Positions 24,056 to 33,273 of a stretch of DNA of 64,000 nt are shown piece after piece; the stretch's first letter is position 1, and every line of letters starts with the position of its first letter. A program made the translations under genes and the position numbers. Location of the stretch: contig NZ_CP109496.1 of assembly GCF_036231355.1 (NCBI RefSeq), forward strand, positions 7,688,001 through 7,752,000, in the 5' to 3' direction. The notes under the pieces were generated by a model. The model saw nothing but the letters and a program-made list of their open reading frames with translations. It did not search any database and was not told the DNA's origin. This stretch comes from Streptomyces sp. NBC_01431. Lineage in GTDB: Bacteria > Actinomycetota > Actinomycetes > Streptomycetales > Streptomycetaceae.

Positions 24056-24916
24056 ATGTCGTCGTCGAACATGTCGTCTGCGAAGCCGGTCGCGCCGGTC
24101 ACCGGTCTCGAGTTGCCGATCTGTGTCACCTGCGGTGTGCAGTATGACGCGCCCCGCTCTGACTGCCCGGTCTGTCTGGACGAGCGGCAGTACGTCGCGT
24201 GGGCGGGCCAACAGTGGACCTCGCTGGCCGAGTTGCGCGCGAGTGGCCGCAGCGGTCGGCTCCGCGAGGAGGGCCCGGGTGTGATCGGGGTCGGCGTGGA
24301 TCCGTCGGTTGCCGTCGGCCAGCGAGCACTGTTGATCCGCTCACCGTCCGGCAATGTGCTGTGGGACTGCGTGGGCTACCTCGACGACGACCTGGCTGCC
24401 GAGATCGAGGAGCTGGGCGGGATCAGCGCGATCGCCGTCAGTCATCCGCACTTCTACGGCGTCATGACCGAGTGGGGCCGGGCCTTCGGCGCCCCGGTGT
24501 ACATCCACGCGGCGGACCGCGACTGGGTGGGCCGGCCCGACCCGACGATCGAGTACTGGGACGGCGACATCCAGCTGATCGCGCCCGGCATGACTCTGAT
24601 CAACGCGGGAACGCACTTCGCCGGCGGCACGGTGCTGCACTGGGCCGACGACCCCGAAGGGCGCGGGGCGCTGTTCAGCGGCGACATCTTCATGGTCGTG
24701 ATGGACCGCCGGTGGGTCAGCTTCATGTACAGCATCCCCAACTTCATTCCGGAGCGCCCCAGCACGATCCGCCGCGCGCTCGAACTGGTCGAGCCCTTCG
24801 ACTTCGCCTGCATATACGGCGCGTTCTGGGGGCGGGTCGTCACTGCCGACGGGGCAGCCGCACTGCGGCGCTCCGCGGACCGCTACCTGCGCTTCGCACT
24901 CGACGACGAGGCGTAG
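24056..24916 (+). CDS. MBL-fold metallo-hydrolase-like protein with N-terminal zinc ribbon
   Basis: ATG 24056 follows a strong GGGAGG site by six bases and yields 286 residues. Residues 20-45 hold a zinc-ribbon-like motif, CVTCGVQYDAPRSDCPVC. The rest resembles a metallo-beta-lactamase fold: LLIRSPSGNVLWDCVGYLDD, AIAVSHPHFYGVMTEW in place of the usual HxHxDH, NAGTHFAGGTVLHW with a His, and GALFSGDIFMVVMDRRW with the metal-site Asp. The HPHFYG version lacks some standard ligands, as in a subfamily annotated simply as MBL-fold hydrolases. Function unknown. It stands alone; remnants lie on both sides. Confidence 0.8.
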   Translation: MSSSNMSSAKPVAPVTGLELPICVTCGVQYDAPRSDCPVCLDERQYVAWAGQQWTSLAELRASGRSGRLREEGPGVIGVGVDPSVAVGQRALLIRSPSGNVLWDCVGYLDDDLAAEIEELGGISAIAVSHPHFYGVMTEWGRAFGAPVYIHAADRDWVGRPDPTIEYWDGDIQLIAPGMTLINAGTHFAGGTVLHWADDPEGRGALFSGDIFMVVMDRRWVSFMYSIPNFIPERPSTIRRALELVEPFDFACIYGAFWGRVVTADGAAALRRSADRYLRFALDDEA

Positions 24917-25099
24917 GCCGATGTCCCGCTGACTGCTGGCAACTGGCTCCTGGCTGGTCGTCGCGTCGGGCGGGAAGGACCGGCACCCGGACTGGTCCCT
25001 GAACTCGATGGGGTCCCGGACCGGGCGTTGTTCGAACTGCCCGGCCGCGCCGGCACCCGGTGCCGCTGGAGAACGCTCCCTGGACGCCCGCGAAGGCGA

Positions 25100-25290
25100 G
25101 CCGGTACATCGTCGGCAAGCCGGGGGAGTGGAGCCACCGCCTGGACAGTGACCGGGAAGCGAACATCACCGAGGTGACCGTCTGCTGGCTCGGGCCGCGC
25201 TCACCGACGGCGGCCGCCGGATCAGCGTCCATCTCGCCGACCAGGACCACCAGGCGCTCATCCTGACGCGCGAGGGTGGGCGTGTTGGTG
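25100..25290 (+). pseudogene. remnant of a small Streptomyces-type ATP-binding regulatory protein
   Basis: One frame gives LLARAALTDGGRRISVHLAD, then QDHQALIL (25182 onward). A neighbouring frame upstream gives HRLDSDREANITEVT. Together they resemble the HATPase-type small ATP-binding proteins common in Streptomyces, with a frameshift between the parts and no C-terminus. Bases 24917-25099 show nothing else. Confidence 0.4.
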
Positions 25291-25479
25291 TACGGGGTGG
25301 CGGCTGGTCTGGTGTGTTGCTGGTTCGCTGAGAGGCTGGGTGGGGGCTTCGGCGGGGAGGCCGGGGCGTGTGAGCTGGGGCTGTGTGTTCTGTGGTGAGT
25401 ATGGCTGGGTTCGTTGAAGGTAGTTCTGAAGCGAAAAGGCTCGGCTGGTGTTTGTGCTGGTCAGGGCTGTTCTGTCTGC

Positions 25480-25790
25480 TCGGCGGCTGGGTTGGCGGCC
25501 TCGGCCTTGGGTGGGGAGGTGGTGGGTTTCGGCGAGGTGGTCGAGGCGGATGGCGTCGAGTGATTGCTTGGTGAGTGACGTCGGAGCCGGTGTAGCCGGG
25601 CAGGTGCTGGCAGAACAGCGCGTTGATGGTGCCGAAGGCGCGCTCTACGATGCCTTTCGCCCCGGCGGCTTTCCCTGGGTCGACACCAGCAACAGTGAAG
25701 CTCGCTCCTTCCTGGAGAACGCGCCCTTCACCGATGAGCAGAAGGCCGACATCGGCCACCGCAACTGGGACCCGTGCTGTTCGGGCTCGC
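25480..25790 (-). pseudogene. integrase-core (rve/Mu-like) transposase remnant
   Basis: The minus-strand frame contains AKGIVERAFGTINALFCQHL then PGYTGSD (25663-25580), the end of an rve-type DDE domain: E in KGIVERAF is the expected third catalytic residue. The frame then enters Pro-rich nonsense, so the C-terminal part is lost. Confidence 0.45.
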
Positions 25791-26159
25791 CTACCCCACC
25801 CCACCCAGGCTGCGCGCGATCCTCGGGTCATCGGCGGCCGGAACCGTCCCGGTCGCGCATCATGTTCGGCCGCTCGCTCGGAGCGAGGCGGCCGCATTGC
25901 TGGGCGCCGACGGGGGAGCGCTGTGAGGCAACTCCCGTCACCTCGCGACCGCGTCAGGATGAAAGGCCCTCACGGCTGTCAACGCCCGCCATCCGACGGC
26001 TATTTGCGCGACCGCATCGTTGGTTAAGGTGGCAAGAAGGGACTGATTCTGATGCCTTTGACCAAGGTGAGGTGCCGGCTGGCGAGTTCGGGGCCCCGCA
26101 GGCTGACGGCTCCCGCGCACGCCAAGCCAGAGACGACGGGGGACTGTTGGGGAGACGGC

Positions 26160-26300
26160 GTCAGCAGAAGCCGATGGCCACGTCGGGCGGCGGCAGTGGC
26201 GTTGGATCGCTTGGCCGGAGCGGGCCTGGACATCGGTCCAGCCCAGTTCGCGCTTGACGTGTTTGCAATCTCGCTCGGTCCAGCCGCGCGCAGCCCGTGC
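26160..26300 (-). pseudogene. IS701-like transposase C-terminal remnant
   Basis: WTERDCKHVKRELGWTDVQA, then RSGQAIQRHC (about 26282-26190), matches the C-terminal catalytic-Glu helix of IS701-type transposases (WVEQxxKQVKxELGW, then RSDxAIRRHW), with several replacements. Sequence on either side has decayed beyond a single frame. Confidence 0.45.
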
Positions 26301-27167
26301 ATCTGACGATCCCGGCCATATCGGCGGGAGGCAGCCGACAGTTCGCACGAGCACGGCATCGCGGTAGCGGCGGGTGACATGGAGTCGGCCCCGATGGGAG
26401 GGGGAGGTGCGTCGCATCTGCCGGATGGTCTGCGACGGTGTGCGGGCTCTTGCTCGTCTCGGTCATGAGTGGGGGGTTCGGCTCGACCGTCACCACGGAG
26501 GGGGCCGCGGCGCGGTCGAGTTCGGCGGTGAAGCATGGGCTTCGGCCGTGCGTGCAGAGGCAGTTGGCGACCGGGGCCCAAGACGCGATGCGCGCGGCGC
26601 GGGCTCGGACCGCAAGGTGGGCGGCCAGTTGGCCCTTGGCGTGAAAGGCCGGATCCGCAGGCCCTCGGGGCAGGGTGGGAGCCCGCGGCTGGTCGGGCAC
26701 GGTGAGCGGCGGGTAGCACACACGCTCATCGGCTCGGGCCGTGACGGCTGCGCCAAGGCCGTCCCCGCCTCGTCCGGGGGAGCCGAGGTGCTGCCGGGCC
26801 ACAGAGGCAGTGACATACCCGGACTTACGGCCTCGGGAGCCGTACGGAAACAACGCCCCGCCGTTGTGGGGCGCGGTCGCCGACGCGGGCATCAGCAGGT
26901 CGATCCGCCGAGTGTCGACCGGCTCGTGGTCTCAGGGGGGCCGGGACGCAAGCCACTGCTGCGGGTGGCAGGCAAGAAGGTCACCGAAAGCAGGCCGGGC
27001 AGTCTTCAAGAGGGCCTGGAACAGGGGAAACAGGAAGCCGCCGATGTATGGCTGTTCACCGGCCGGATGAAGGGCCTCGCCCCCACCCTGCCGCAAGGAG
27101 TCAAGATCCGGAACACCCTCCACCGATCCCGGCGAACCACCCCGGGCCGACCTGACGCGGTGGGCGT
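26301..27167. other. decayed DNA without a supported gene
   Basis: Long frames occur here on both strands, including one on the plus strand from 26374 to 27171, but none gives a recognisable protein and their composition looks like GC-driven chance frames. Together with 24.9-26.3 kb it forms a graveyard of IS and gene fragments just outside the polysaccharide operon. Confidence 0.4.
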
Positions 27168-27827
27168 GTGACCGGGCGGCCCGCGCCCGCGGCGCTGCCC
27201 CCGTCGCTGCGCGCGCGGCTCGGCCTGATCGCGGCGCTCGCCGCGCTGGTGGTCGTCGTACTCGGGGTCCTGTACGCGGACGACGGCAGGCCCGGCCCGG
27301 TGGACGGGTGGATCCAGCCGGCGGTGGACGGCGTGCGGCCGCCGTGGCGCCAAGTCGCCCTGATCACGGACTTCTTGGGGGAACCGGCAGGAGCGGCGAC
27401 GCTGGTCGTGGCCATCGTGACGGGCTGCCTGCTGCTTCGGCGCCCTCGGGCAGCGGTGCTCGTCGTTGCCGGCGTCGGCATGAGCGTGGGGACCGCGACG
27501 CTGCTCAAGCATGTGGTGGGGCGCACCATCCACGGCGACGGCAACCTGTCCTATCCGAGCGGGCACACCGCCTTCGCCACCGCGCTCGCCCTCGTGGTGG
27601 CCCTGCTTGTGACCGGCAGGACCGGCCTTGGCAGGACGGCCGGCACGTCGCTCGTGCTCGCCGCGGCGCTGGTGGCCGGCGCAGCCATGGGCTGGGCCGA
27701 GGTCGCCCTGGGCGCGCACTACCCGACCGATGTCCTCGGCGGCTGGTGCACCGCGTTGGCGGTGGTACCGGCGACCGCCTGGCTGGTCGACCGGATCGCC
27801 GACGCCCTTCAGCCAGAACGCCGCTGA
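27168..27827 (+). CDS. PAP2-family membrane phosphatase
   Basis: A 219-residue membrane protein with about five to six helices. The PAP2 phosphatase motifs are present in order: KHVVGRTIHGDG (motif 1, degenerate KxxxxxxRP), LSYPSGHTAF (PSGH, motif 2) and AEVALGAHYPTDVLGG (motif 3, with the nucleophilic His and Asp but Ala-Glu for the usual Ser-Arg). Such enzymes dephosphorylate isoprenyl pyrophosphates or phosphatidic acid. It ends seven bases before the convergent end of the polysaccharide operon, so recycling of undecaprenyl pyrophosphate released by Wzy polymerisation is an attractive role. The GTG start lacks an obvious ribosome site. Confidence 0.8.
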   Translation: MTGRPAPAALPPSLRARLGLIAALAALVVVVLGVLYADDGRPGPVDGWIQPAVDGVRPPWRQVALITDFLGEPAGAATLVVAIVTGCLLLRRPRAAVLVVAGVGMSVGTATLLKHVVGRTIHGDGNLSYPSGHTAFATALALVVALLVTGRTGLGRTAGTSLVLAAALVAGAAMGWAEVALGAHYPTDVLGGWCTALAVVPATAWLVDRIADALQPERR

Positions 27828-27834
27828 CGTCACG

Positions 27835-29169
27835 TCATGCCAATTGCCGGAACACTGGCTTCACCGGTCGCCCCGCCATCCAAGGGGTGGGGTCGGCGGC
27901 GTCCAGTGCCTTGCGGTACACCGCACATGCCTGGGCCACCACGTCGACGGTGTGATCGATGTCGGCGTCGCTGAGCGTGCTGCTCACCACGAACGACGGG
28001 GCAAGCACCCCGCCCGCGAGGAGCCGGCGCAGGAACAGGGTGCGGTACCGCTGCGACGGCTGCCCGTTCTCGTCGAGAGTGGCGAAAACCAGATTGCTGG
28101 CCCGGCCCCGGACGACGATGTGGTCGCCGACGCCCATGGCGGCCGCGGCGTCGCGTACACCGGCGGCCAACCGCTCGCCGAGAGCGTGCAGCCGCGCGGT
28201 GATGCCCTCCTCGACGTAGGTGGTCTGCACGGCCATCGCGGCTGCCAGCGCGTGCGTTTCTGCACCGTGCGTGGTGGACAGCAGGAACACCCGCTCGCCG
28301 GAGTGACGCAGCCCGCCCAGTTCCATCAGATCGCGGCGCCCGGCCAGCGCGGATACGGCGAATCCGTTGCCCAGCGCCTTGCCGAAGGTGGAGAGGTCGG
28401 GAACGACGCCGTACAGGCCCTGGGCGCCCGCCTCGGACCAGCGGAAGCCGGTGATCATCTCATCGAAGATCAGTACGCAGCCGTGCCGGTCGGCCAGTTC
28501 GCGCAGTCCTGCGAGGTATCCGGGCGGTGGCTCGGTGTGGGTGGCGGGTTCGAGGATCAGGCAGGCGACCTCGTCCTGGTACCGGGCGAGCAACTCCTCC
28601 GTGGCGGCCAAGTCCCCGTAAGGGAACGCCACGGTGAGCCCGGTGGTCGCCGTCGGAATCCCGGCGGACATCGGCGTGGTGCCGATGAACCAGTCGTCGA
28701 CGGAGAAGAACGGATGGTCGGCGCAGATGGCCACTCGCGGGCGTCCGGTGACCGCGCGGGCGAGGCGCACCGCGGCGGTCGTGGCGTCCGAGCCGTTCTT
28801 CGCGAACTTCACCATATCGGCGGTCGGCACCGTGGCCAGGAAGCGTTCCGCGGCCTCGACCTCCACGATGGACGGCCTGACGAAATTGCTGCCGCGGTCG
28901 AGTTCCCGCCGTACCGCCTCGATGACGCGTGGGTGGGCGTGGCCGAGGCTGACCGACCGAAGGCCGGAGCCGTACTCGACGTAGCGGTTGCCGTCGATGT
29001 CCCACACGTGGGCGCCGCGGCCGTGGCTGATCACCGGGGCCAGGTTCTCGGGGTACTGGTCGTCGCCCTTGGCGTAGGTGTGCGCGCCACCGGGGACCAT
29101 CGCGTGCAACCGCTCGTTCGCCAGCCGCGACCGGGGCAGGAGGAACTCTTCGGTGTCTTCGGTGTCCAA
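27835..29169 (-). CDS. class III (PLP) aminotransferase, glutamate-1-semialdehyde-aminomutase-like
   Basis: A 444-residue fold-type I PLP enzyme. It carries GGAHTYAKGDDQYPENLAPV near the N-terminus, FAKNGSDATTAAVRLARA for phosphate binding, LIFDEMITGFRW with the PLP-ring Asp, and the lysine in STFGKALGNGF. This is the HemL-like subgroup that often occurs in surface-glycan and secondary-metabolite loci, where it aminates keto sugars or side chains, rather than in tetrapyrrole synthesis. TTG 29169 is read as start; an AAGGAG lies about 13 bases upstream. It is the last gene of the operon, after a 52-base gap that is the longest in its distal half. It probably adds an amino group to the sugar or a substituent. 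Confidence 0.85.
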   Translation of the reverse strand: MDTEDTEEFLLPRSRLANERLHAMVPGGAHTYAKGDDQYPENLAPVISHGRGAHVWDIDGNRYVEYGSGLRSVSLGHAHPRVIEAVRRELDRGSNFVRPSIVEVEAAERFLATVPTADMVKFAKNGSDATTAAVRLARAVTGRPRVAICADHPFFSVDDWFIGTTPMSAGIPTATTGLTVAFPYGDLAATEELLARYQDEVACLILEPATHTEPPPGYLAGLRELADRHGCVLIFDEMITGFRWSEAGAQGLYGVVPDLSTFGKALGNGFAVSALAGRRDLMELGGLRHSGERVFLLSTTHGAETHALAAAMAVQTTYVEEGITARLHALGERLAAGVRDAAAAMGVGDHIVVRGRASNLVFATLDENGQPSQRYRTLFLRRLLAGGVLAPSFVVSSTLSDADIDHTVDVVAQACAVYRKALDAADPTPWMAGRPVKPVFRQLA

Positions 29170-29221
29170 TCCGACCCCAACTCTCCTTGTGAATAAGGGA
29201 TGTTGCTTGATGACTGTCGCT

Positions 29222-29770
29222 TCATGACTGTTGCTTGAGGGCCTCGGCGAGGCTCGGTGCTTCCCGGTCCCGCCGGGACATCGATGTGACCGGCAGCGGC
29301 CAGGGAATGGCGAGCTCCGGGTCGTCGAAGGCGATCGTCACGTCCTCGGCCGGATTGTGCGGTCGGTCGATCCGGTACGAGGTGTCGGCGGTTTCGGTCA
29401 GTGCCTGGAAGCCGTGCGCGCACCCCGCCGGGATGTACAGGGTCGTCTGCGTCTCGCCGGACAGCTCGAAGAAGGCCCGGTTGCGGTAGGTCGGCGAGTC
29501 CGTCCGCAGGTCCACGACGACGTCGAAGACCCTGCCGTACGAGCACCGCACCAGCTTGGCCTCGCCGGCGCCGGAGCGCAGGTGCAGGCCGCGCAGCACG
29601 CCCCGGACCGAGCGGGACAGGCTGTCCTGGACGAAGGCGTCCGGGTTGAGGCCCACCGAGCGCACCACGTCGGCGTCGAAGGTGCGGCAGAAGAAGCCGC
29701 GCTCGTCGGCGTACGGCGTCGGCTCGAACAGGTAAGCGCCGTCGATCGCCGGGACTTCGGTCGCCTTCAT
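29222..29770 (-). CDS. RmlC-like nucleotide-sugar 3,5-epimerase
   Basis: 182 residues of cupin-type dTDP-4-dehydrorhamnose 3,5-epimerase fold: YADERGFFCRTFD, VQDSLSRSVRGVLRGLHLRS with the active-site His, VVVDLRTDSPTYRNR, and YIPAGCAHGFQALTETADTSY with the second conserved His and Tyr. The Q-x-N-x-S motif is altered to QDSLS. The start ATG overlaps the stop of the pyruvyltransferase gene by four bases. As no dTDP pathway genes (rmlA, rmlB) are near but RfbF is, the substrate may be a CDP-4-keto-6-deoxyhexose, as in tyvelose or yersiniose-type pathways. Confidence 0.85.
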   Translation of the reverse strand: MKATEVPAIDGAYLFEPTPYADERGFFCRTFDADVVRSVGLNPDAFVQDSLSRSVRGVLRGLHLRSGAGEAKLVRCSYGRVFDVVVDLRTDSPTYRNRAFFELSGETQTTLYIPAGCAHGFQALTETADTSYRIDRPHNPAEDVTIAFDDPELAIPWPLPVTSMSRRDREAPSLAEALKQQS

Positions 29771-31038
29771 GGAGCCTCCCGCAGGGCGTGGGTGTGATCG
29801 GCCGCCGGGAACAGGGCCGCGGTCAGGGCGGTGAATTGGTCCTCCAGGCGCCGGGCGGCGATCGCGTTCCGTTCGGTGAGGATCCGGCGCAGCTCCGCCG
29901 ATCGCCGCTCCAGGGCCCGGAACTGCTCGAACAACCGGCCCGCGTCGACCTCGCGGGCCGGGTGGCAGTACGCGCCGAGCCCCATCCGCCCCATGAGAGC
30001 GTCGCTCTTGGCCGCATAGCTGAGGGCGAGTGTCGGCGTGCCGGCCTTCAGCGCGCAGATCAGGTTGTGGTACCGGGTCGCCACCACGGTGTCGGCAGCT
30101 GCCATCTCCTTCATCAGGTCGGCCAGCGAGGACACATCGGCAGCGGTGACCAGCGGCGAGTCCACCGCGTCGAGGATCGCGGCGACCACCGGCCGGTCGA
30201 CCTCGTCGCCGGTGAGCAGCCGGACCGGCCTGCCGTCCTCGACCAGCGCGCGGACGAACCGAGTCGTCCCGTCGAGGTAGCGGCGGTGGATCTCCTCGGC
30301 CCGGGTGCGGTCGTCGTTGCCGCCGTGGAAGTCCATGACGCCGACGCAGACCGGTCCCTGCGGGCCCGATGGCTCTTCCCCAACCTCTCCGACAAGCTCC
30401 GAGCAGGGGGTGCCCCATTCCCGCGGCGCCGGCAGGGCGAAGGCGAGGTCCGGGTAGACCTCGTCGCGCGCGGTGTCCACGCCCATCGCCCGCATCGCGT
30501 CGCGGGACAGGGCGTCCCGGTACGACCGGTACGTTGCCAGTCGCGCCGACCAGCGCACCAGGGCTCGGGTCGGCCGCCGGACGATCGCGGCGGCTCCCAC
30601 GCCGACCAGCGCGACCCGGGTGCCGAAGAGCCGGCCTGTCGCGCAGAGCAGGAACAGCGAGTACGGGAAGCCCCACGGCCGCAGCGGCAGCGTGGCCTCC
30701 AGGACGCCCATGCCCGGCACGATCACCACGTCGTGCCGGCGCACCCAGGCGGCGGTGCGGACGGCGTCGACGAGTTTGCCCAGACCCTTGGCCGCGATCG
30801 CGCCCGCGCGCGACGCGGTCCGGTACTCCCCGCGGTACCAGTGCAGCCGCGTCGCGGGGATGCTGTACCGGGCCGAGACGATCTCGGGCCCGCCGCACAG
30901 CGCGTCCACCACCGCCGCCGGGTGCTCGGCGCGGAGGTAGCCGAGCACGGCCTCCAGTGACCCGTCGTTGCCGAGGTTGCCGGAGCCGAGCAGGCCGAAC
31001 ACCCCGACGCGCACCGGAGTTTGGTCCGCGGACGTCAT
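29767..31038 (-). CDS. polysaccharide pyruvyl transferase family protein
   Basis: 423 residues beginning VRVGVFGLLGSGNLGNDGSL, the glycine-rich start typical of the WcaK/CsaB pyruvyltransferase family, followed by VVIVPGMGVLEATLPLRPWG and, in the C-terminal half, VVATRYHNLICALKAGTPTLAL and LSYAAKSDALM. Members transfer pyruvate from PEP to form ketals on surface glycans; some homologues are of other function. ATG 31038 overlaps the previous stop by four bases. Context in an EPS operon supports decoration of the repeat unit with acidic pyruvyl ketals. Confidence 0.85.
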   Translation of the reverse strand: MTSADQTPVRVGVFGLLGSGNLGNDGSLEAVLGYLRAEHPAAVVDALCGGPEIVSARYSIPATRLHWYRGEYRTASRAGAIAAKGLGKLVDAVRTAAWVRRHDVVIVPGMGVLEATLPLRPWGFPYSLFLLCATGRLFGTRVALVGVGAAAIVRRPTRALVRWSARLATYRSYRDALSRDAMRAMGVDTARDEVYPDLAFALPAPREWGTPCSELVGEVGEEPSGPQGPVCVGVMDFHGGNDDRTRAEEIHRRYLDGTTRFVRALVEDGRPVRLLTGDEVDRPVVAAILDAVDSPLVTAADVSSLADLMKEMAAADTVVATRYHNLICALKAGTPTLALSYAAKSDALMGRMGLGAYCHPAREVDAGRLFEQFRALERRSAELRRILTERNAIAARRLEDQFTALTAALFPAADHTHALREAP

Positions 31039-31982
31039 GCGTTCCTCCCCTCCCGCCCTGCGACGAGGGCGTCGACGGAGACGCTGAGCAGTCCCGGGTC
31101 GACCGGTGCGCGGTCCTCGACCCGCTCGCCCGCGCCCGGCCGGACCCGGCTGGCCATCCAGGCGGCCAGGTGGCGGTAGCACGCGCGCCGGTCGGCAGCG
31201 GACAACGGCGCCCGCCGGATCGCCGCGAGAAAGCCCCCGACGTACTCGGCGAGCAGTCGGGGCGTCGGGTGCAGCGGGCCTGCCCGGCGCGGGTCGAGGT
31301 TGACGCACCGGGAGCGCTTGGAAGGGTTCGCCCGCTCGGCGCGGGTGGGGTGGTCGCGGCGGAAGTACAGCAGCTCCGGCACCTGGTGGAAGGGCCCGCG
31401 CAGCACGATCTCGGCGACGAACGTGCGGTCCGCGTGGTGATAGCTGTCGTGCGGCTTCACGCGGCGCAGTACGTCGGCCCGCATCACCCCGTAGAAGTCG
31501 TCACCACCGGGCTCGAACAGGAAACTGCGAAAGCGCTCCGGCGCGTGCGGCGAGTCGGTGGCGATCCCGTACTCGTACGGGACCTTCACCTGTCCCTCGC
31601 CGTCGATGACCGCCTGCCCGGAGTGCGCGAGGACCACGTGCGGCCGCTCGTCCAGCGCCTCGACACAGCGCTGCAGCAGGTCCCGGGCGTACAGGTCGTC
31701 GTGCGACGCCCACTTGAACAGCTCACCCCGGCACTCGGTGAACACGTGGTTGTGGTTCGGCGCGGCGCCGATGTTCTTCGGCAGCCGGAGGTACCGGATG
31801 CGCGAATCCCGTGCGGCGTACTTGCGGCAGATGTCCTGAGTACCGTCGGTCGAGGCGTTGTCGGAGACGACCAGCTCGAAGTCCTCGTAGGTCTGGCCGA
31901 GCAGGGCGTCGAACGACTCGGCGAGATACTCCTCGCCGTTGTACACGGGCAGTCCGATGCTCAGCCGGGGGTGGGCGGTCAT
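31035..31982 (-). CDS. family 2 glycosyltransferase
   Basis: 315 residues with a GT-A fold start RLSIGLPVYNGEEYLAESFD, then FELVVSDNASTDGTQDIC and the metal-binding region FKWASHDDLYARD. The C-terminal part has FYGVMRADVLRRV and YFRRDHPTRAERA. This is a soluble inverting transferase, cytosolic, acting on the lipid-linked repeat unit. ATG 31982 overlaps the Wzx stop by four bases. Its sugar donor is unknown. Confidence 0.9.
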   Translation of the reverse strand: MTAHPRLSIGLPVYNGEEYLAESFDALLGQTYEDFELVVSDNASTDGTQDICRKYAARDSRIRYLRLPKNIGAAPNHNHVFTECRGELFKWASHDDLYARDLLQRCVEALDERPHVVLAHSGQAVIDGEGQVKVPYEYGIATDSPHAPERFRSFLFEPGGDDFYGVMRADVLRRVKPHDSYHHADRTFVAEIVLRGPFHQVPELLYFRRDHPTRAERANPSKRSRCVNLDPRRAGPLHPTPRLLAEYVGGFLAAIRRAPLSAADRRACYRHLAAWMASRVRPGAGERVEDRAPVDPGLLSVSVDALVAGREGRNA

Positions 31983-33268
31983 GACGTCCTCACTTCGCGG
32001 ATGGGTTTGTGGTGGCGCTCGCGCAGGGCGGACCTCAGCTGCAGCCACCACACGGCCGAGCCGCTCAGGGTCGCGGCTGCGACGCCCCAGGCCGAGCCGG
32101 CCGTGCCGCCCGTGGCCGCCCCGCCGAGACCGCCGATGACGTAGCAGGCGGAGGCGAACAGCTGGCTGCGCAGGCTGCGGCGGGCCGCGGCGAGCGCGCG
32201 AAGACCGGCCGCCGCGCCGGTGCCGAGGCCCGCGCCCGCGACGCCGAGCGTGACCGGCACGATGAGCTGCGAGGCGGAGTTCCAGACATCGCCGAGCACC
32301 AGCTCGCCGAGCCGGTCCGGCACCAGCAGCAGCGCCGTGCCCCAGAGCAGCGCGGCGACGGCCTGCCCGCCGCCAAGGAGGAGGCAGAACCCGCCGAGGC
32401 GGTGCGGGGCCCGCCGCAGCACCCGGGCCGCCTCCGCGACGGTGACCAGCGAAAGACCCATCAGCACGGCCATGAACGGGCCGAGCAGGAGCTCCGCGCC
32501 CCGGACCACGCCCACCGCGCTGACCCCGACGATCGCGCCGAGGCCGTACGCCCGCAGCTGGCTCGCGCCGCTGACACCGACGTTCTCGACCAGGTACCGG
32601 TAGCCGAGGTCGCGGTGCCCGCGAAGCCACCCGCGCGCTCCGGTCACCCGGGGCCGGATGCCGGACTGGAAGCAGCCGTACACCCCGGCCACCGCGGCGG
32701 ACCCGCCCCAGGCGAGCACAAAAGCGGCCACAATGCCCACGCGGGCCGCCACCACCATGGCCGGGACGAGCGCGACGCCCCACACCAGGTCGTTGACGAA
32801 CGCCTTCCGCCCCGTGCCGGCGGCGAAGAACGCGTACCGCCACGCATCCTGCAACAGCAGCCCCGGCAGCATGACGCCGAGGCAGGCGAACGCGGGCCCC
32901 ACACCGCCGCCGAGGGCGAGGCCGACCGCCAGACACGCCGCGCCGATGGCGGCACCGACGCCGAGCGCGGTGCCCGAGGACCGGGTCACCGCCCCGCGCC
33001 ATGACGCGTCCGGCACGCCGCTGAAGCGCACCACGAGCGGGTCGGTGGCAAGGCCGCGGGAGACGCTGAGCACCACGCCGTAGGTCACCCAGGCCAGACT
33101 GAACACGCCGAACGCGGCCAGCCCGAGCGAGCGGGCCACATAAATCCCCACCGCGAAGTTGGACACGCTGGAGGCTGCCTGGTCGGCCAGTCCCCAGGAC
33201 AATCGGCCGACGATGGCCCGCCGGGCGGCTCCCGCCGCGGTCGTCGTCTTCTCCCTCTCGGTGGTCAT
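31979..33268 (-). CDS. wzx: Wzx-type flippase
   Basis: 429 residues with about 12 to 14 hydrophobic segments and a MATE/MOP-like start (IVGRLSWGLADQAASSVSNF, VGIYVARSLGLAAFGVFSLA). This is the pattern of polysaccharide exporters that flip undecaprenyl-linked repeat units across the membrane. ATG 33268 is preferred: it follows the DUF4910 stop by five bases. The presence of Wzy and two Wzz-like proteins in the same operon makes a Wzx/Wzy-dependent pathway clear. Sequence is Ala/Gly/Val-rich as expected for a high-GC membrane protein. Confidence 0.8.
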   Translation of the reverse strand: MTTEREKTTTAAGAARRAIVGRLSWGLADQAASSVSNFAVGIYVARSLGLAAFGVFSLAWVTYGVVLSVSRGLATDPLVVRFSGVPDASWRGAVTRSSGTALGVGAAIGAACLAVGLALGGGVGPAFACLGVMLPGLLLQDAWRYAFFAAGTGRKAFVNDLVWGVALVPAMVVAARVGIVAAFVLAWGGSAAVAGVYGCFQSGIRPRVTGARGWLRGHRDLGYRYLVENVGVSGASQLRAYGLGAIVGVSAVGVVRGAELLLGPFMAVLMGLSLVTVAEAARVLRRAPHRLGGFCLLLGGGQAVAALLWGTALLLVPDRLGELVLGDVWNSASQLIVPVTLGVAGAGLGTGAAAGLRALAAARRSLRSQLFASACYVIGGLGGAATGGTAGSAWGVAAATLSGSAVWWLQLRSALRERHHKPIREVRTS

Positions 33269-33273
33269 CGGCG

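Noticed and set aside
25166..25897. Pro-rich 243-residue minus-strand frame as a whole gene
   Set aside because: Only the rve-like piece is recognisable; the rest is low-complexity Pro/His/Arg typical of chance frames.
27628..29196. 522-residue plus-strand frame running from the PAP2 gene across the aminotransferase
   Set aside because: It overlaps two genes with clear catalytic motifs and has no recognisable domain.
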